Below are positions 16,963 through 26,388 of a DNA stretch of 64,000 nucleotides, one piece after another. The position numbers and the translations under genes were made by a program. The stretch comes from Methanosarcina sp. MTP4 (GTDB taxonomy: Archaea > Halobacteriota > Methanosarcinia > Methanosarcinales > Methanosarcinaceae): the NCBI RefSeq assembly GCF_000970045.1, contig NZ_CP009505.1, positions 4,054,808 through 4,118,807 on the forward strand, given 5' to 3'. A model generated the notes under the pieces. The model ran no database searches, had not been told where the DNA came from, and saw nothing but the letters and a program-made list of their open reading frames with translations. Numbering within the stretch: the first letter of the stretch is position 1; every line of letters begins with the position of its first letter.

Positions 16963-17355
16963 ATGACTCAGTATGACCTTGACGTAATAATACAGAAAAT
17001 TCAGGACAAAAGCCCCTTCGAACACAAAGACAACAAAAAGAGCAGACCAAGGACCCTGAAAATCATCATATCCAGGCTTTATTACTCCCAGAGCTATACA
17101 AAAGAACCCCAGGCAACCCGGGAAAAGGTTACGCAACTTTTACTCGACCACGGGCAATTCAGCAAAGAAGAAATAGATGAAATCTTCAAGCAAGGTTCCA
17201 GAAGGCAGACCACCGATTATTCGGAAGAATTCCTGAATCAGCACCCTGAACTCGTAAAACCCGAAGGTTCGAAAGACAAGGGAGCCCCTGATAATAAGGG
17301 GATAGAAGAAGAAAAACCGGAAGAAATAAAATACCTTTTCCCTCGTTATGCATGA
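16963..17355 (+). CDS. Hypothetical protein, 130 residues
   Basis: No family is recognised. The N-terminal about 85 residues are mixed charged and probably helical, with a helix resembling a small DNA-binding or adaptor fold (ATREKVTQLLLDHGQFSKEE). The C-terminal third is a low-complexity Lys/Glu/Pro tail (KPEGSKDKGAPDNKG). The ATG follows CAGGGTGAAAAA, a reasonable ribosome site. There is no signal peptide or membrane segment. Soluble and cytoplasmic; function unknown. Confidence 0.65.
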   Translation: MTQYDLDVIIQKIQDKSPFEHKDNKKSRPRTLKIIISRLYYSQSYTKEPQATREKVTQLLLDHGQFSKEEIDEIFKQGSRRQTTDYSEEFLNQHPELVKPEGSKDKGAPDNKGIEEEKPEEIKYLFPRYA

Positions 17356-17460
17356 ACAGATTGAAAAAAATCAAAAAAGAAATTAATGAAAACTAAAGAC
17401 CTGATGAAAAAGTAGGGACCAAAAAGAAGTTTCCCTATAGTCACCGGGTCTTTTTGAAAA

Positions 17461-17925
17461 TTACTCGATATCTATCTTTTTCTTGGGCTCTTCGAGCTGG
17501 AGTTTCGGAATTGTTATTGTCAGGACCCCGTTTTCCATTTTTGCAGTTGCTTTTTCGTCCGTCACGTTGGTTGGCAGGCGGACCGCCCGGTAAAAGCGCG
17601 TGTAAGCCCGCTCCCGGCGCAGGTAGCCTTCTTCTTCGGTTTCCTTTTCCCGGCCGCATTTTGCGCTGATCTCAAGCATGTCTTCTTTTACGTTTATTTC
17701 AATATCTTTCTTATCGACTCCCGGAAGGTCAGTGGTAACTACGAGTTTGTTATCTTCTTCCATGATGTCAATAGCAGGAGCGTATACTTTACCCCCGGCC
17801 CACTCTTCAACTGGCATGAACTCTTCAAACAGCTGGTTCAGGCGATCCTGTGTCCTCTTGATCTCATCAAACGGGTCCCAGCGTATGGGACCTCCGGAAG
17901 GTCTTCTGACAGGCCATCTAACCAT
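17461..17925 (-). CDS. Small heat-shock protein (Hsp20/alpha-crystallin)
   Basis: An ATP-independent chaperone that holds unfolding proteins. The 154-residue protein has an N-terminal arm with WDPFDEIKRTQDRLNQLFEE, an alpha-crystallin domain (about 48-140: YAPAIDIMEEDNKLVV, DLPGVDKKDIEI, ENGVLTITIPK), and a short C-terminal tail ending KKIDIE, whose I-x-I-like element usually docks oligomers. GGGGG lies 8 bases before the ATG. Confidence 0.93.
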   Translation of the reverse strand: MVRWPVRRPSGGPIRWDPFDEIKRTQDRLNQLFEEFMPVEEWAGGKVYAPAIDIMEEDNKLVVTTDLPGVDKKDIEINVKEDMLEISAKCGREKETEEEGYLRRERAYTRFYRAVRLPTNVTDEKATAKMENGVLTITIPKLQLEEPKKKIDIE

Positions 17926-18044
17926 AAAAATACCCCCTTAAATGAAGTGATAACGTTCAATATTTGAATACATTGAGAGCAAATATATAGGTTTTCTGAG
18001 AAAATATAATTAGGATGTTAAATAAAAAAAATAAAAAAAATAAA

Positions 18045-18108
18045 AAAGCTACAGAAAGAAAAAGCTACAGAAAGAAAAAGCTACAGAAAGAAAAAGCTAC
18101 AAAAAGAA
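18045..18108. repeat. 16-bp tandem repeat AAAGCTACAGAAAGAA
   Basis: Four head-to-tail copies, the last with one change, lie between apgM and the upstream region of the small heat-shock gene. Confidence 0.85.
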
Positions 18109-18159
18109 AAAATTCCCGAAATTCGAAAATCCGGGAAATAATAACAGGATGTAAGGCAC

Positions 18160-19356
18160 TTATTCAGCCTTTATAAGCATCCCGACAAGGTCCGAAGCTT
18201 TCACAATGCCCATGGAACCATTTTTAACAGACTCCTCATCAAAAGCCCCTGCTTCATCCGGATCTTCCTTATCGGTCCTGTAGACCGCAAAAGGTACAGG
18301 GTCCGGAGTATGGGTCTTTAAGGAGATGGGAGTCGGGTGGTCGGGCATTACAAGGATGGTAAAAGACTCTTCAGAGGCTTTGGCATGCTCAAGGATGGGA
18401 GCGACGATCCTGCGGTCAAAATCCTCAACAGCTTTTAGTTTTTTCTCAAGGCTTCCTTCGTGCCCTGCCTCATCCGGAGCTTCTACATGGACAAAAACGA
18501 GATCCCGGGACTCAAAAGCTTCGATTGCGGCACGGGCTTTTCCCTCATAGTTTGTGTCCAGGTAACCGGTGGCTCCCGGGACTTCTATTACGTCCAGCCC
18601 TGCATAGATCCCTATCCCTTTCAGGAGGTCCACCGCCGAGATCACGGCTCCGGTCTTCCCGTAAAGCTCCCTGAAGGATGTGAACTGCGGGGCATGCCCC
18701 TGGCCCCAGACCCAGATGGAATTGGCCGGGTTTTTGCCTTCCTCGGCTCTCTTCAGGTTCACCGGGTGCAGTTCCAGAATCTCCATGGAAGCCTCCATAA
18801 GGTCCCTGAAGAAATCCTCTTCCTCTCCTTTAGGTAGATGTTCCGCCGCCCTTTCCCCTGTCACATCGTGAGGAGGGGTGCATTCCATTTCGATACCCCT
18901 GTCCCCTCTTGCGACCAGAAGGTGCCTGTAGCTAATTCCGGGGTAGAACTTAAGCTCCTCAGTTCTTAATTCCGAATCAAGGGTCTCGATAAGGGTTTTC
19001 GCTTCATCACTGCTTATGTGTCCTGCACTGTAATCCTTTACTAATCCGTTTTCAATTGTCACGAGGTTGCACCTGAAAGCCACATCGTCCGCGGCAAGAG
19101 CCACTCCCATGCTTGCAGCTTCCAGGGGAGCCCGACCGGAATAGTAGACTGCGGGGTCATAACCGATAATGGACATGTTTGCCACATCACTGCCGGGGGG
19201 AAAGCCTTCCGGTACGGTTCTTGCAAGCCCTGCTTTTCCGCGGGCTGCGATGGAATCCATAGCTGGAGTACTGGCTGCCTGGAGGATTGTCTTTCCATCC
19301 AGATCCTCAATAGGATAATCCGCCATTCCGTCTCCGATAAGTACGGCGTATTTCAT
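18160..19356 (-). CDS. apgM: 2,3-bisphosphoglycerate-independent phosphoglycerate mutase, archaeal type
   Basis: Interconverts 3- and 2-phosphoglycerate in glycolysis and gluconeogenesis. It belongs to the alkaline-phosphatase superfamily. Of 398 residues, the N-terminus [15 protein letters not shown] holds the metal-binding Asp. Further metal-site segments include [16 protein letters not shown] (nucleophile Ser), [12 protein letters not shown] and VMPDHPTP. The ATG at 19356 follows AGGTGA and matches the family start; the frame is open back to 19392. Confidence 0.92.
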   Translation of the reverse strand: MKYAVLIGDGMADYPIEDLDGKTILQAASTPAMDSIAARGKAGLARTVPEGFPPGSDVANMSIIGYDPAVYYSGRAPLEAASMGVALAADDVAFRCNLVTIENGLVKDYSAGHISSDEAKTLIETLDSELRTEELKFYPGISYRHLLVARGDRGIEMECTPPHDVTGERAAEHLPKGEEEDFFRDLMEASMEILELHPVNLKRAEEGKNPANSIWVWGQGHAPQFTSFRELYGKTGAVISAVDLLKGIGIYAGLDVIEVPGATGYLDTNYEGKARAAIEAFESRDLVFVHVEAPDEAGHEGSLEKKLKAVEDFDRRIVAPILEHAKASEESFTILVMPDHPTPISLKTHTPDPVPFAVYRTDKEDPDEAGAFDEESVKNGSMGIVKASDLVGMLIKAE

Positions 19357-19781
19357 TGCTTCACCTGTGTTTACTGTTTTACTCTCTTTCACTTGGGGAT
19401 AAGATATATCCCTTTCTACCGTTCCCTTCTACAAGGCACTGCAAAGCCTGCCTGCAGGAGATTTTCCGAGATTTCAATCCTGCACTTTGCTACACTTTGT
19501 TTTACACAAATGTTATAATATAGTACCTATATCCTATACAGGAAATGCTTGCAGCGTAAATTATATTAATCTGCAAAAAGAGCTGGCATGTAAATGCCCG
19601 TTCAGAAAAAAACCGTATCAGAGAAAGGCAAACTGCAAACATGACAGATAAGCATTGAATAAATTCCAGAATTGAATAAATTTCAGAGAATGATGCTAAT
19701 TAGAATAACCCTATTAAAAATAAATCATTAAAAGATTCAAATTAAAATACTTTTATTTAAATCCTGAAATGTGATTCGATC
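19357..19781. other. apgM / lysC divergent spacer
   Basis: AT-rich, with no gene seen. TATA-like TTATAATATAGTACC at about 19510 could serve apgM, and ATTAAAATACTTTTATTTAAAT at about 19741-19762 could serve lysC. There is a partial duplication of AATTGAATAAATT.. around 19655-19685. Confidence 0.45.
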
Positions 19782-21188
19782 ATGAGACTTGTGATGAAAT
19801 TTGGAGGAAGTTCCGTAGGCGACGGAAAGAAGATCCGTCATGTTGCCCAGCTCCTCATGAAGTACTATGAGGAAGGCAATCAGATCGTGGTGGTAACTTC
19901 GGCACTCGGCGGAGTGACCGATGTGCTCATGGAAAATGCGAACTTTGCTTCCACAAAGGGCAAAGTGACTCTTGTGAAAGAGTTTAAGACAGAGCTGACA
20001 AACAAACACCACGAAGCCGTTAAGGAAGCTATTGACAACCCCAAAATCGCAGAAGAAGTCCTCCAGATCCTTGACATCCGCATTGACGAACTTGAAAAAG
20101 CTCTGATCGGGATCTGCTACCTGGGAGAACTTACTCCAAGGTCCATTGACTACATATCATCCTACGGGGAACGCCTGGCAGCCCCTATCATATCAGGAGC
20201 AATCCGCTCTCTTGGAGTCTCCTCCACGGAATACACGGGAGGCGAAGCCGGGATCATAACCACTGGAGATTACGGAAACGCCCGGCCTCTTGAAAAGACC
20301 TACGAATTGGTGGAAAAACGGCTGGGCTGCCGGCTTGAGTCCCAGATCCAGGTGGTCACAGGCTTTATCGGGGAAAACGAGGACGGGATCATTACGACAC
20401 TTGGCCGGAGCGGCTCGGACTTCTCGGCATCCATCCTTGGCGCTTCCCTGAAAGTTGATGAAATTTGGCTCTGGAAAGAAGTAAACGGAATCATGACCAC
20501 CGACCCAAGGATCGTGCCCGAAGCCAAGACCATCCCCAGGATTTCCTACTCCGAAGCCATGGAACTTTCTTACTTCGGGGCAAACGTGCTCCACCCGCGG
20601 TCAATCGAACCTGCGATGCGCGAGCACATCCCTGTCCGGGTCAAGAACACTTTCGCCCCCCTGTTCGAAGGCACCCTTGTGGTCGCGGACAAGTTCCAGT
20701 GCAGGCACGTGGTAAAGGCGGTAAGCCTGATCAAGAACGTAGCTCTTATCAACATCTCAGGAGCCGAAATGGCAGGCACCATAGGCACCGTTGCAAGGCT
20801 CTTTACCACCCTTGCAAGCGCAGGCGTGAACATCGTCATGATCAGCCAGGGCTCTTCCGAGTCCAACCTCTCCTTCGTGGTCAGCGAAGCCCATGTGGAA
20901 AAGGCCGTAAAAGCCCTCCACAGGGAGTTTAACCGAAAAATCATCCGGGAAATCATTTCGGACAAAGAAGTCTGCGTGGTTGCCGTGGTAGGCGCGGGCA
21001 TGGCCGGGACCCCGGGAGTGGCAAAGCGAGTCTTTGGGGCTCTAGGGAATTCCATGATCAACATCATCATGATCAGCCAGGGCTCTTCGCAGTACAACAT
21101 CTCCTTCGTGGTCCGGGAAAAAGACGCAATCCCCGCGGTCAGGACCCTGCATCAGGAATTCGAACTTTACAACGGAAACGGGATCTAA
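19782..21188 (+). CDS. lysC: Aspartate kinase
   Basis: Phosphorylates aspartate, the entry to lysine, threonine, methionine and isoleucine synthesis. The 468-residue protein has the kinase motif KFGGSSVGDG at residues 6-15, the IITTLGRSGSDFSA segment, and the TTDPR catalytic loop. Two C-terminal ACT domains follow (each with a G-VARLFTTLASAGVNI or G-AKRVFGALGNSMINI core), which usually bind feedback amino acids. purM follows 35 bases downstream. Confidence 0.93.
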   Translation: MRLVMKFGGSSVGDGKKIRHVAQLLMKYYEEGNQIVVVTSALGGVTDVLMENANFASTKGKVTLVKEFKTELTNKHHEAVKEAIDNPKIAEEVLQILDIRIDELEKALIGICYLGELTPRSIDYISSYGERLAAPIISGAIRSLGVSSTEYTGGEAGIITTGDYGNARPLEKTYELVEKRLGCRLESQIQVVTGFIGENEDGIITTLGRSGSDFSASILGASLKVDEIWLWKEVNGIMTTDPRIVPEAKTIPRISYSEAMELSYFGANVLHPRSIEPAMREHIPVRVKNTFAPLFEGTLVVADKFQCRHVVKAVSLIKNVALINISGAEMAGTIGTVARLFTTLASAGVNIVMISQGSSESNLSFVVSEAHVEKAVKALHREFNRKIIREIISDKEVCVVAVVGAGMAGTPGVAKRVFGALGNSMINIIMISQGSSQYNISFVVREKDAIPAVRTLHQEFELYNGNGI

Positions 21189-21223
21189 TATCAAATTTGA
21201 ACGGCACGGCAAGAGGTCAGAGA

Positions 21224-22225
21224 GTGAGCGAAAAACACCTTACATACGCAGAATCAGGCGTTGACATCAGGAAAGAAGAAAAAACCATTAAAGCCCTGAC
21301 AGGCAAACTCAGCTATGTACGGGAAGGCATCGGCGCCCCCCTGACGGGGATCGGGCACTATGCAGGTCTGCTGGACTTCGGGGAATATGCCCTTGCCCTG
21401 GCAACGGACGGGGTAGGCTCGAAAGTTCTCATCGCAAACGAGATGCAGCGCTGGAACACCGTGGGAATCGACTGCATCGCTATGAACGTAAACGACCTCC
21501 TTGCCATAGGGGCCGAACCCATGGCTTTTGTGGACTATCTGGCTCTCGAAGAGCACGATGAAGCCTTCGCCGAGCAGATAGGAGAGGGACTTTTGAAAGG
21601 AGCTGAAATCTCCAGGATGTCCATCGTGGGAGGGGAAACCGCAACTCTGCCCGATATCATCAAAGGTTTCGACCTTGCAGGCACCTGTCTTGGAATGGTT
21701 AAGAAAGGTGAGATAGTAACCGGGGAAAAAGTGCAGGAAGGGGACGTTATTGTGGGAGTCCCGAGCAACGGGGTACACAGCAACGGCTACACACTTGTCA
21801 GGAAGATCATTGAAGAGTCGGAATACTCCTACCAGGACCCCTGCCCCTACGATGCTTCAAAGACCATAGGAGAAGACCTCCTGATACCGACCAGGATCTA
21901 TATCGAAGTCCTGGACGCCCTCAAGGAATGCGAAGTCCACGGGCTTGCCCACATCACGGGCAGCGGGCTTTTGAAGCTGAGAAGGGTGACAAAACTCGGT
22001 TTCGACTTTTACGACCCCCTGGAACCCCAGGAGATCTTCAAGTTCCTCCAGAAAGAAGGCGGAGTCGAGGACCTTGAGATGTACAAGACCTTCAACATGG
22101 GCATGGGCTTCCTGCTCATCCTCCCGGAAAAAGACGCAGCAAGGGCTGCCGAAATAACCGGTGGGAAAATAGTAGGGAAAATAGTGGAAAGCGGAATCAG
22201 GGTCAGAGACCTGGTAATAGAATAA
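21224..22225 (+). CDS. purM: Phosphoribosylformylglycinamidine cyclo-ligase PurM (AIR synthetase)
   Basis: Closes the imidazole ring in purine synthesis, converting FGAM to AIR with ATP. The 333-residue protein starts at GTG 21224 (SEKHLTYAESGVDI), because AGAGGT lies 7 bases before it and the family starts there; the frame is open to 21197. Signature segments are GHYAGL, LATDGVGSKV, GIDCIAMNVND, IVGGETA and HITGSGL. It lies directly behind lysC and is probably co-transcribed. Confidence 0.93.
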   Translation: MSEKHLTYAESGVDIRKEEKTIKALTGKLSYVREGIGAPLTGIGHYAGLLDFGEYALALATDGVGSKVLIANEMQRWNTVGIDCIAMNVNDLLAIGAEPMAFVDYLALEEHDEAFAEQIGEGLLKGAEISRMSIVGGETATLPDIIKGFDLAGTCLGMVKKGEIVTGEKVQEGDVIVGVPSNGVHSNGYTLVRKIIEESEYSYQDPCPYDASKTIGEDLLIPTRIYIEVLDALKECEVHGLAHITGSGLLKLRRVTKLGFDFYDPLEPQEIFKFLQKEGGVEDLEMYKTFNMGMGFLLILPEKDAARAAEITGGKIVGKIVESGIRVRDLVIE

Positions 22226-22231
22226 GCGAGT

Positions 22232-22340
22232 GTAAAACTAATTAGTGCAAAACTATTAGTGCAAAACTATTAGTGCAAAACTATTAGTGCAAAATTAATT
22301 AGTGTAAAACTATTACTTCAAAATTAATTAGTGCAAAACT
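22232..22340. repeat. 14-16 bp degenerate tandem repeat (TTAGTGCAAAACTA)
   Basis: About seven imperfect copies of TTAGTGCAAAACTA or a TTAATTAGTG variant start a few bases after the purM stop. Confidence 0.8.
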
Positions 22341-22429
22341 CGATTTTGAAAGTCAACTTAGAGGAAAGTGAGGGTAAAACTCTTTTCCCCTAGGTTGAAA
22401 TCTTTTTAGAATTCACCTGCTTTTTGAAT

Positions 22430-22804
22430 TCATTTTTTCCACATATCCAGGAAGCTGCCTGGTGGTTTTTTGGAGCTTTCAGGAGGCTTGCTTTTCTTCA
22501 ATGAGGAAGTCACCTTTTCCTTCTCCATTTCCCTGAGCCGATTGATCTCCTTTATGCTATCCTCGTTGTCTACTGTCAGGACAAAAGTTCCATAGCAGGG
22601 CTTTGTATAGGTGAAGATCAGAGCACTTCCTTTAGCCCCCAGAGCAATGGGCGGAACTCCTATTATGTGGTAGTCCCTGAATATCTTGTAGCCGGGGGAA
22701 ACATAGTAAACCTCGTCCGAGTTTTCCTTAATATACTCTCTGGCATCCTTATAGGTCGTCCTATCCAGGAGGATCTCGTACTTCATTTGCTCAATACAGC
22801 TCAT
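22430..22804 (-). CDS. DUF1894 family protein
   Basis: A 124-residue protein of the methanogen-restricted DUF1894 type (recognised from DREYIKENSDEVYYVSPGYKI-like and GSALIFTYTKPCYGTFVL regions; conserved Cys in KPCYG). The first about 90 residues form the domain. The rest is a Lys/Ser/Pro-rich tail ending SFLDMWKK. Its ATG overlaps the stop of the DUF1890 gene by four bases. Function unknown. A second copy of this family lies at 23790. Confidence 0.85.
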   Translation of the reverse strand: MSCIEQMKYEILLDRTTYKDAREYIKENSDEVYYVSPGYKIFRDYHIIGVPPIALGAKGSALIFTYTKPCYGTFVLTVDNEDSIKEINRLREMEKEKVTSSLKKSKPPESSKKPPGSFLDMWKK

Positions 22805-23268
22805 TTGGATATCTCCTCCAGCACCTTATCCAGTTTTTTCTTGAGCTGAACGGGATTGTGAGCGGCCTTTTCGATGATCCTATCACAATCGAATTCGATG
22901 GTTTCTGCCAGAGCCTCGGCGTTCCTTCCAAAGACTATGGAGTACAGTTTAGCCTCGGAAAGGGCACTCATTGTAGCGGCATAGGTCATTCCGGCATCAT
23001 TATGCATAAAGGCAAAGCAGATGTCGAAATCCGCTCTTTTCTCAATAACGTCCTTCAGGGTTTTATCGAGATTCACCAGATTTTTTACATAATAGCTGTC
23101 GGAATCAGAGACTCTCAAAAGCTTAGTTGCTGCACCTGTCCCGGCAACGGTTACATCGAATCCTGAGTTAGTCAGCTTATGGGAAAGATACAGAGCAATG
23201 CTGGTTTGAATTGGGACCTCAGGGCATCCCATCATGAGGAGCACTTTTACGCCGGTCATAAATTTCAT
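22801..23268 (-). CDS. DUF1890 family protein
   Basis: A 155-residue Rossmann-like protein of the methanogen DUF1890 family. It begins VKVLLMMGCPEVP, has a GTGAATKLLRVSD loop, and CFAFMHNDAGMTYAAT in the middle. The start could be ATG 23268 or, with GAGATG spaced six bases away, ATG 23259. It is joined to DUF1894 by a stop/start overlap, so the two proteins very likely act together. Their role in methanogens is not established. Confidence 0.85.
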   Translation of the reverse strand: MKFMTGVKVLLMMGCPEVPIQTSIALYLSHKLTNSGFDVTVAGTGAATKLLRVSDSDSYYVKNLVNLDKTLKDVIEKRADFDICFAFMHNDAGMTYAATMSALSEAKLYSIVFGRNAEALAETIEFDCDRIIEKAAHNPVQLKKKLDKVLEEISK

Positions 23269-23789
23269 CTCTGATGTATTTTTATCATTAAGAATGGTAT
23301 CTGTAAGAATGCTATCTGTAAGAATGCTATCTGTAAGAATGCTATCTGTAAGAATGGAATATAGATGAGCCTGAATCTCAACCTTTGCAATTAAGATTTA
23401 GACGGAAATCCTTGAAACGAGAAAACGTTTTAATTCAACCATTTTCCCGTATATTCGTGTTTCGATCCTTCTAAGTTCTGATTATAACAATTCTCATGTG
23501 TTAACAATTTATATGTTTGTTGATATCAGTCCAAAAACGGTTCAATATCCCAGGTTAAAATATCGTGAGAAGGAAGTTCTGAGAAGCACTAAGGGTTAGA
23601 AAGTTCCGTAATAAAGTCAAAGAAGCAAAACTTGGAACCATCTTTTTACTCTTTTTAGAATGAGCTATCTCTATATAGTATCCCCCCTTAATTTAAATTT
23701 GTAGATATAATAAAGGTCATTTGAGGCAGTGGCAGCCATCAAAATCTTTCTGGCTGATCTAAAAGAAAAAAATCATAAAAGGTACAAAA
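23269..23789. other. Divergent spacer between DUF1890 and the second DUF1894 gene
   Basis: The 15-bp unit AGAATGCTATCTGTA is repeated at 23291-23360. The rest is AT-rich without a gene. A TATA-like CTATATAGTATC at about 23671 lies about 120 bases before the second DUF1894 gene. Confidence 0.5.
23291..23360. repeat. 15-bp tandem repeat AGAATGCTATCTGTA
   Basis: Four copies plus a partial fifth, 20 bases upstream of the DUF1890 start. Confidence 0.9.
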
Positions 23790-24092
23790 ATGGTATGTTT
23801 AAGCGATCTGGACTTTGAACTTCTCCTGAAGAATGCCACACTCAAGGAGTGTGAAAAAACCGTAAAGGATAATTCTGAAGAAGTTTACCTTGTACCCGGC
23901 GGATACAAGGTAAAAGACCTCCCTCTCATGGGAGAGGTAGCCCCTGTGGGGTTTTCAGGAGACGACATAATATTTCAGTATATAAAACCCTGCTTCGGCT
24001 TGTTTGTCCTGAGGCTTAGAAACGAAGCAAAAGAGATCAAAAAGCTGAAAGCCCAGTACAGCAAAGACAAAGACGTCAAAAAAATAAAATGA
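23790..24092 (+). CDS. DUF1894 family protein, second copy
   Basis: This 100-residue paralogue of the protein at 22430 shares VKDNSEEVYLVPGGYKV and IIFQYIKPCFGLFVLRL with it, including the invariant KPC(Y/F)G. It lacks the long tail. It is divergent from the DUF1890-DUF1894 operon. No good ribosome site precedes the ATG (only AAAAGG at -12). Function unknown. Confidence 0.82.
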   Translation: MVCLSDLDFELLLKNATLKECEKTVKDNSEEVYLVPGGYKVKDLPLMGEVAPVGFSGDDIIFQYIKPCFGLFVLRLRNEAKEIKKLKAQYSKDKDVKKIK

Positions 24093-24127
24093 GGAAGATG
24101 AAGGCCGATAAAAAAAAGAATTAAGAC

Positions 24128-24237
24128 TTTAACTTTTCTTCATAATCTGACTTTTCCTTCAAATCTTAATTTTCCGAACCTGACTTTTCCTTCAAATCTT
24201 AACTTTCCTGACCTGAACTTTCCTGACCTGAACTTGT
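24128..24237. repeat. Degenerate repeats after the 24238 gene
   Basis: GACTTTTCCTTCAAATCTTAA occurs in two near copies (one base short of complete identity). CTTTCCTGACCTGAA is repeated twice next to the stop codon of the leftward gene at 24238. Confidence 0.7.
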
Positions 24238-24804
24238 TCAGACCTTAACTTTACAGGCCCCGCAGATCCTGCATTTGAAGAACTCTTCTGCAGGCAGTTC
24301 ATGCACGGTGGTTGCCACTATCAGTCCCTTTCCGATTTCCTTTGCAACCATAATGGCTCTTCCCTTATCATCTTCCAGCACCACGTAGGCATCGGTTTCT
24401 GCGAAATAACCGTCGCATCCAACGGGAGGGTGGACGCCTTCCACAAGCTTCTGGGCATCGTGCTCGCCTACTGGCCGGGGAGTACAGGGGTTTTCTTCCA
24501 TTACGTACTTCAGGGTGAAGGGAAGCCATTCATATTCATATTCCGGAACAAGAGGGCTGAAGATCAGGAGGGTCCCACCCTTTTCCACAAACCTTTCAAG
24601 GCGAGTTCCACTGCTTTCGATCCCGGACCCTATTTTGGTATACTGCCGGTTTGCAAAACCTGTGGGCACAACCAGGATTTTACAGGCGGGAAGATAGGGG
24701 GTGCCCAGGGAGCCGGAATGTGTCCGGGTGCATTCAAGGCCGTATTCAAGAAACAGTTTTTCAAAAAGCAAAGGGGTGTCCCAGAGCAGAATCACGTCAC
24801 TCAT
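24238..24804 (-). CDS. Hypothetical protein with glutamine-amidotransferase-like fold
   Basis: The 188-residue protein has an alpha/beta pattern like class I glutamine-amidotransferase or ThuA-type domains: VILLWDTPL, CKILVVPTGFANRQY, RLERFVEKGGTLLIFSP, GKGLIVATTVHE. No catalytic Cys-His-Glu triad is evident. It ends CRICGACKVKV, three cysteines that could bind metal or iron-sulfur. The function cannot be assigned. Confidence 0.6.
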   Translation of the reverse strand: MSDVILLWDTPLLFEKLFLEYGLECTRTHSGSLGTPYLPACKILVVPTGFANRQYTKIGSGIESSGTRLERFVEKGGTLLIFSPLVPEYEYEWLPFTLKYVMEENPCTPRPVGEHDAQKLVEGVHPPVGCDGYFAETDAYVVLEDDKGRAIMVAKEIGKGLIVATTVHELPAEEFFKCRICGACKVKV

Positions 24805-24831
24805 GGAAAAAGGATATGAAACTCTGCAATA

Positions 24832-24942
24832 TCAATGTATCTGTAGGTCAACGCATCAGTAAGTCAACGTATCAGTAAGTCAACGTATCTGTAAGTCAAC
24901 GTATCAGTAAGTCAACGTATCAGTAAGTCAACGCATCAGTAA
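24832..24942. repeat. 16-bp tandem repeat GTCAACGTATCAGTAA
   Basis: Six near-exact copies (24847-24942) and one degenerate copy on the left fill the region upstream of the 24238 gene. Confidence 0.9.
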
Positions 24943-24999
24943 GTAAATAGTGGATTTTTTTGAAACAAAATCCTGAAACAAAACCCTGAAAGCAGAGTT

Positions 25000-26124
25000 T
25001 CAGGGAATCAGAGAACCGGGATCGACAAAATCGGGTTTTGTTTCGGCACAGGAATCGGGGCCTTTCCTGAAATTAAAAAGGATCATGTTGGGACTGGAAG
25101 TTACTGTGAAAGGATAGAAAAGAGCCCTTAACATGTTTGAGTAATACTGAGTGACGTATTCACAGACCTTTTCATCGTAATACTCATGAATGAGTTTTAT
25201 GTATTCACGCCCTTTTTCCGTGGAGACCTCAATATCACTCCCTATGTTGTCTGTCAGGTAGAGTTCCTTGAAAATCATAATGTGTTCGGAAAGAGTGAGA
25301 GCATCAGGAGGTTTTCCCGCGAGGAATTCGAAGTCCCTTGCAATATCCGCAACATCGGGCACTCTTCCGGAGACAAGGTCCTCAAAAATTGTTTTCTGTA
25401 TGCTGATTCGCTGGTAGTTGTGCTGCCTGTGGAGCTGGATGAGATTTTTCCAGAAATCAGGCTTTTTCCGGATTTCCCGGAAGGTGCTGTCCATGGAACC
25501 GAAATGCCCTTCAAAGCCTTCCGGAACCTTTTCATAATCAAGATACTTAAAGCGCTTCAGGTAAAGTTTGGTCACATTTGACCTGCTGTACAGTCCCTGG
25601 ACATCCAGTTTCATCTGTTTAACCAGGTAAAGAGCAACCCCGTGAACCAGGTGTTCCCGGAAAGAAGGATTGCCGTTTGAGAAAGTAAGAGTAAACGATT
25701 CCGGTTCCGGCTCTCCCTGGTATTCTGCGGAAACCTTAATCTTCCAGCCAAGCTTCTCGTTAAGTGTGTTCAGGTAGTTGATTATTTCAGGGACCTTTCT
25801 GAACTTATAAGGATTTATAAGCTCATATATTGTAGATTCATCCATAAGCAGCCCTGAAGTTTTTTTAAAGAACCATTCAAACATGGTACGGTGTACAAGT
25901 ATGAATTCTTCCGTCTCAATAAGCTTATTGCGAATTTCCGCATTTTGAGGAACATTATTTACGTACTTTTCCGCATCCACAGCCTTTTTTCCTTCCACTA
26001 CCCGGGAAGAAATTTCAATAGCGTCCCTTATCGCTGCACTAAGGTTGCCGTTATTTTTTTCCAGAAAAGGCTGGAGCTTATCGATATAGCACTGGTCAAT
26101 CGAGATATTCTTCCGGACTATCAC
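25000..26124 (-). CDS. Ribbon-helix-helix-like regulator paralogue 1
   Basis: A 374-residue protein starting at GTG. Residues 1-45 (VRKNISIDQ, LQPFLEKNNGNLSAAIRDAIEI) have the strand-helix-helix pattern of ribbon-helix-helix DNA-binding domains. The remaining about 320 residues are shared with the genes at 26389 and 27804 and match no family I know. Shared landmarks are LINPYKFRKVPE, a conserved SRSNVTKLYLKRF segment, and GSMDSTFREIRKKPDFWKNL. A DNA-binding regulator with a ligand or signal-sensing C-terminal part is a fair inference. It has no membrane segment. Confidence 0.7.
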   Translation of the reverse strand: MIVRKNISIDQCYIDKLQPFLEKNNGNLSAAIRDAIEISSRVVEGKKAVDAEKYVNNVPQNAEIRNKLIETEEFILVHRTMFEWFFKKTSGLLMDESTIYELINPYKFRKVPEIINYLNTLNEKLGWKIKVSAEYQGEPEPESFTLTFSNGNPSFREHLVHGVALYLVKQMKLDVQGLYSRSNVTKLYLKRFKYLDYEKVPEGFEGHFGSMDSTFREIRKKPDFWKNLIQLHRQHNYQRISIQKTIFEDLVSGRVPDVADIARDFEFLAGKPPDALTLSEHIMIFKELYLTDNIGSDIEVSTEKGREYIKLIHEYYDEKVCEYVTQYYSNMLRALFYPFTVTSSPNMILFNFRKGPDSCAETKPDFVDPGSLIP

Positions 26125-26388
26125 TTAGATTGCCTTCTTCAACCTGTTGGGACCAGGCAGGTATTTAAGCATTAATTGTTCACTCGCCTTGACCACATAA
26201 TTGAGTAACACCCAATACCAAATAATTGTAGATTATAACTTTTAATTTTTTTGGTATATGTGTTTAAAAAATTAGACAGTTTGAGAGGGACAAAAACGTA
26301 GAATACAGAACTTTGGAGAGAAGGGAGAAGGCCGGGGAAAAAGAAAACATCCGAAAAGAGAATTATTTGAAAAAAGCCTTTAGGCTGT
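26125..26388. other. Spacer between RHH-like paralogues 1 and 2
   Basis: AT-rich; no gene seen. TATA-like CATATACCAAAAAAATT on the minus strand at about 26245-26260 could drive paralogue 1. Confidence 0.4.

Noticed and set aside
24832-24942. Possible CRISPR array
   Set aside because: The 16-bp units are directly tandem with no unique spacers; the same holds for all other arrays in the window, and no cas gene is present.
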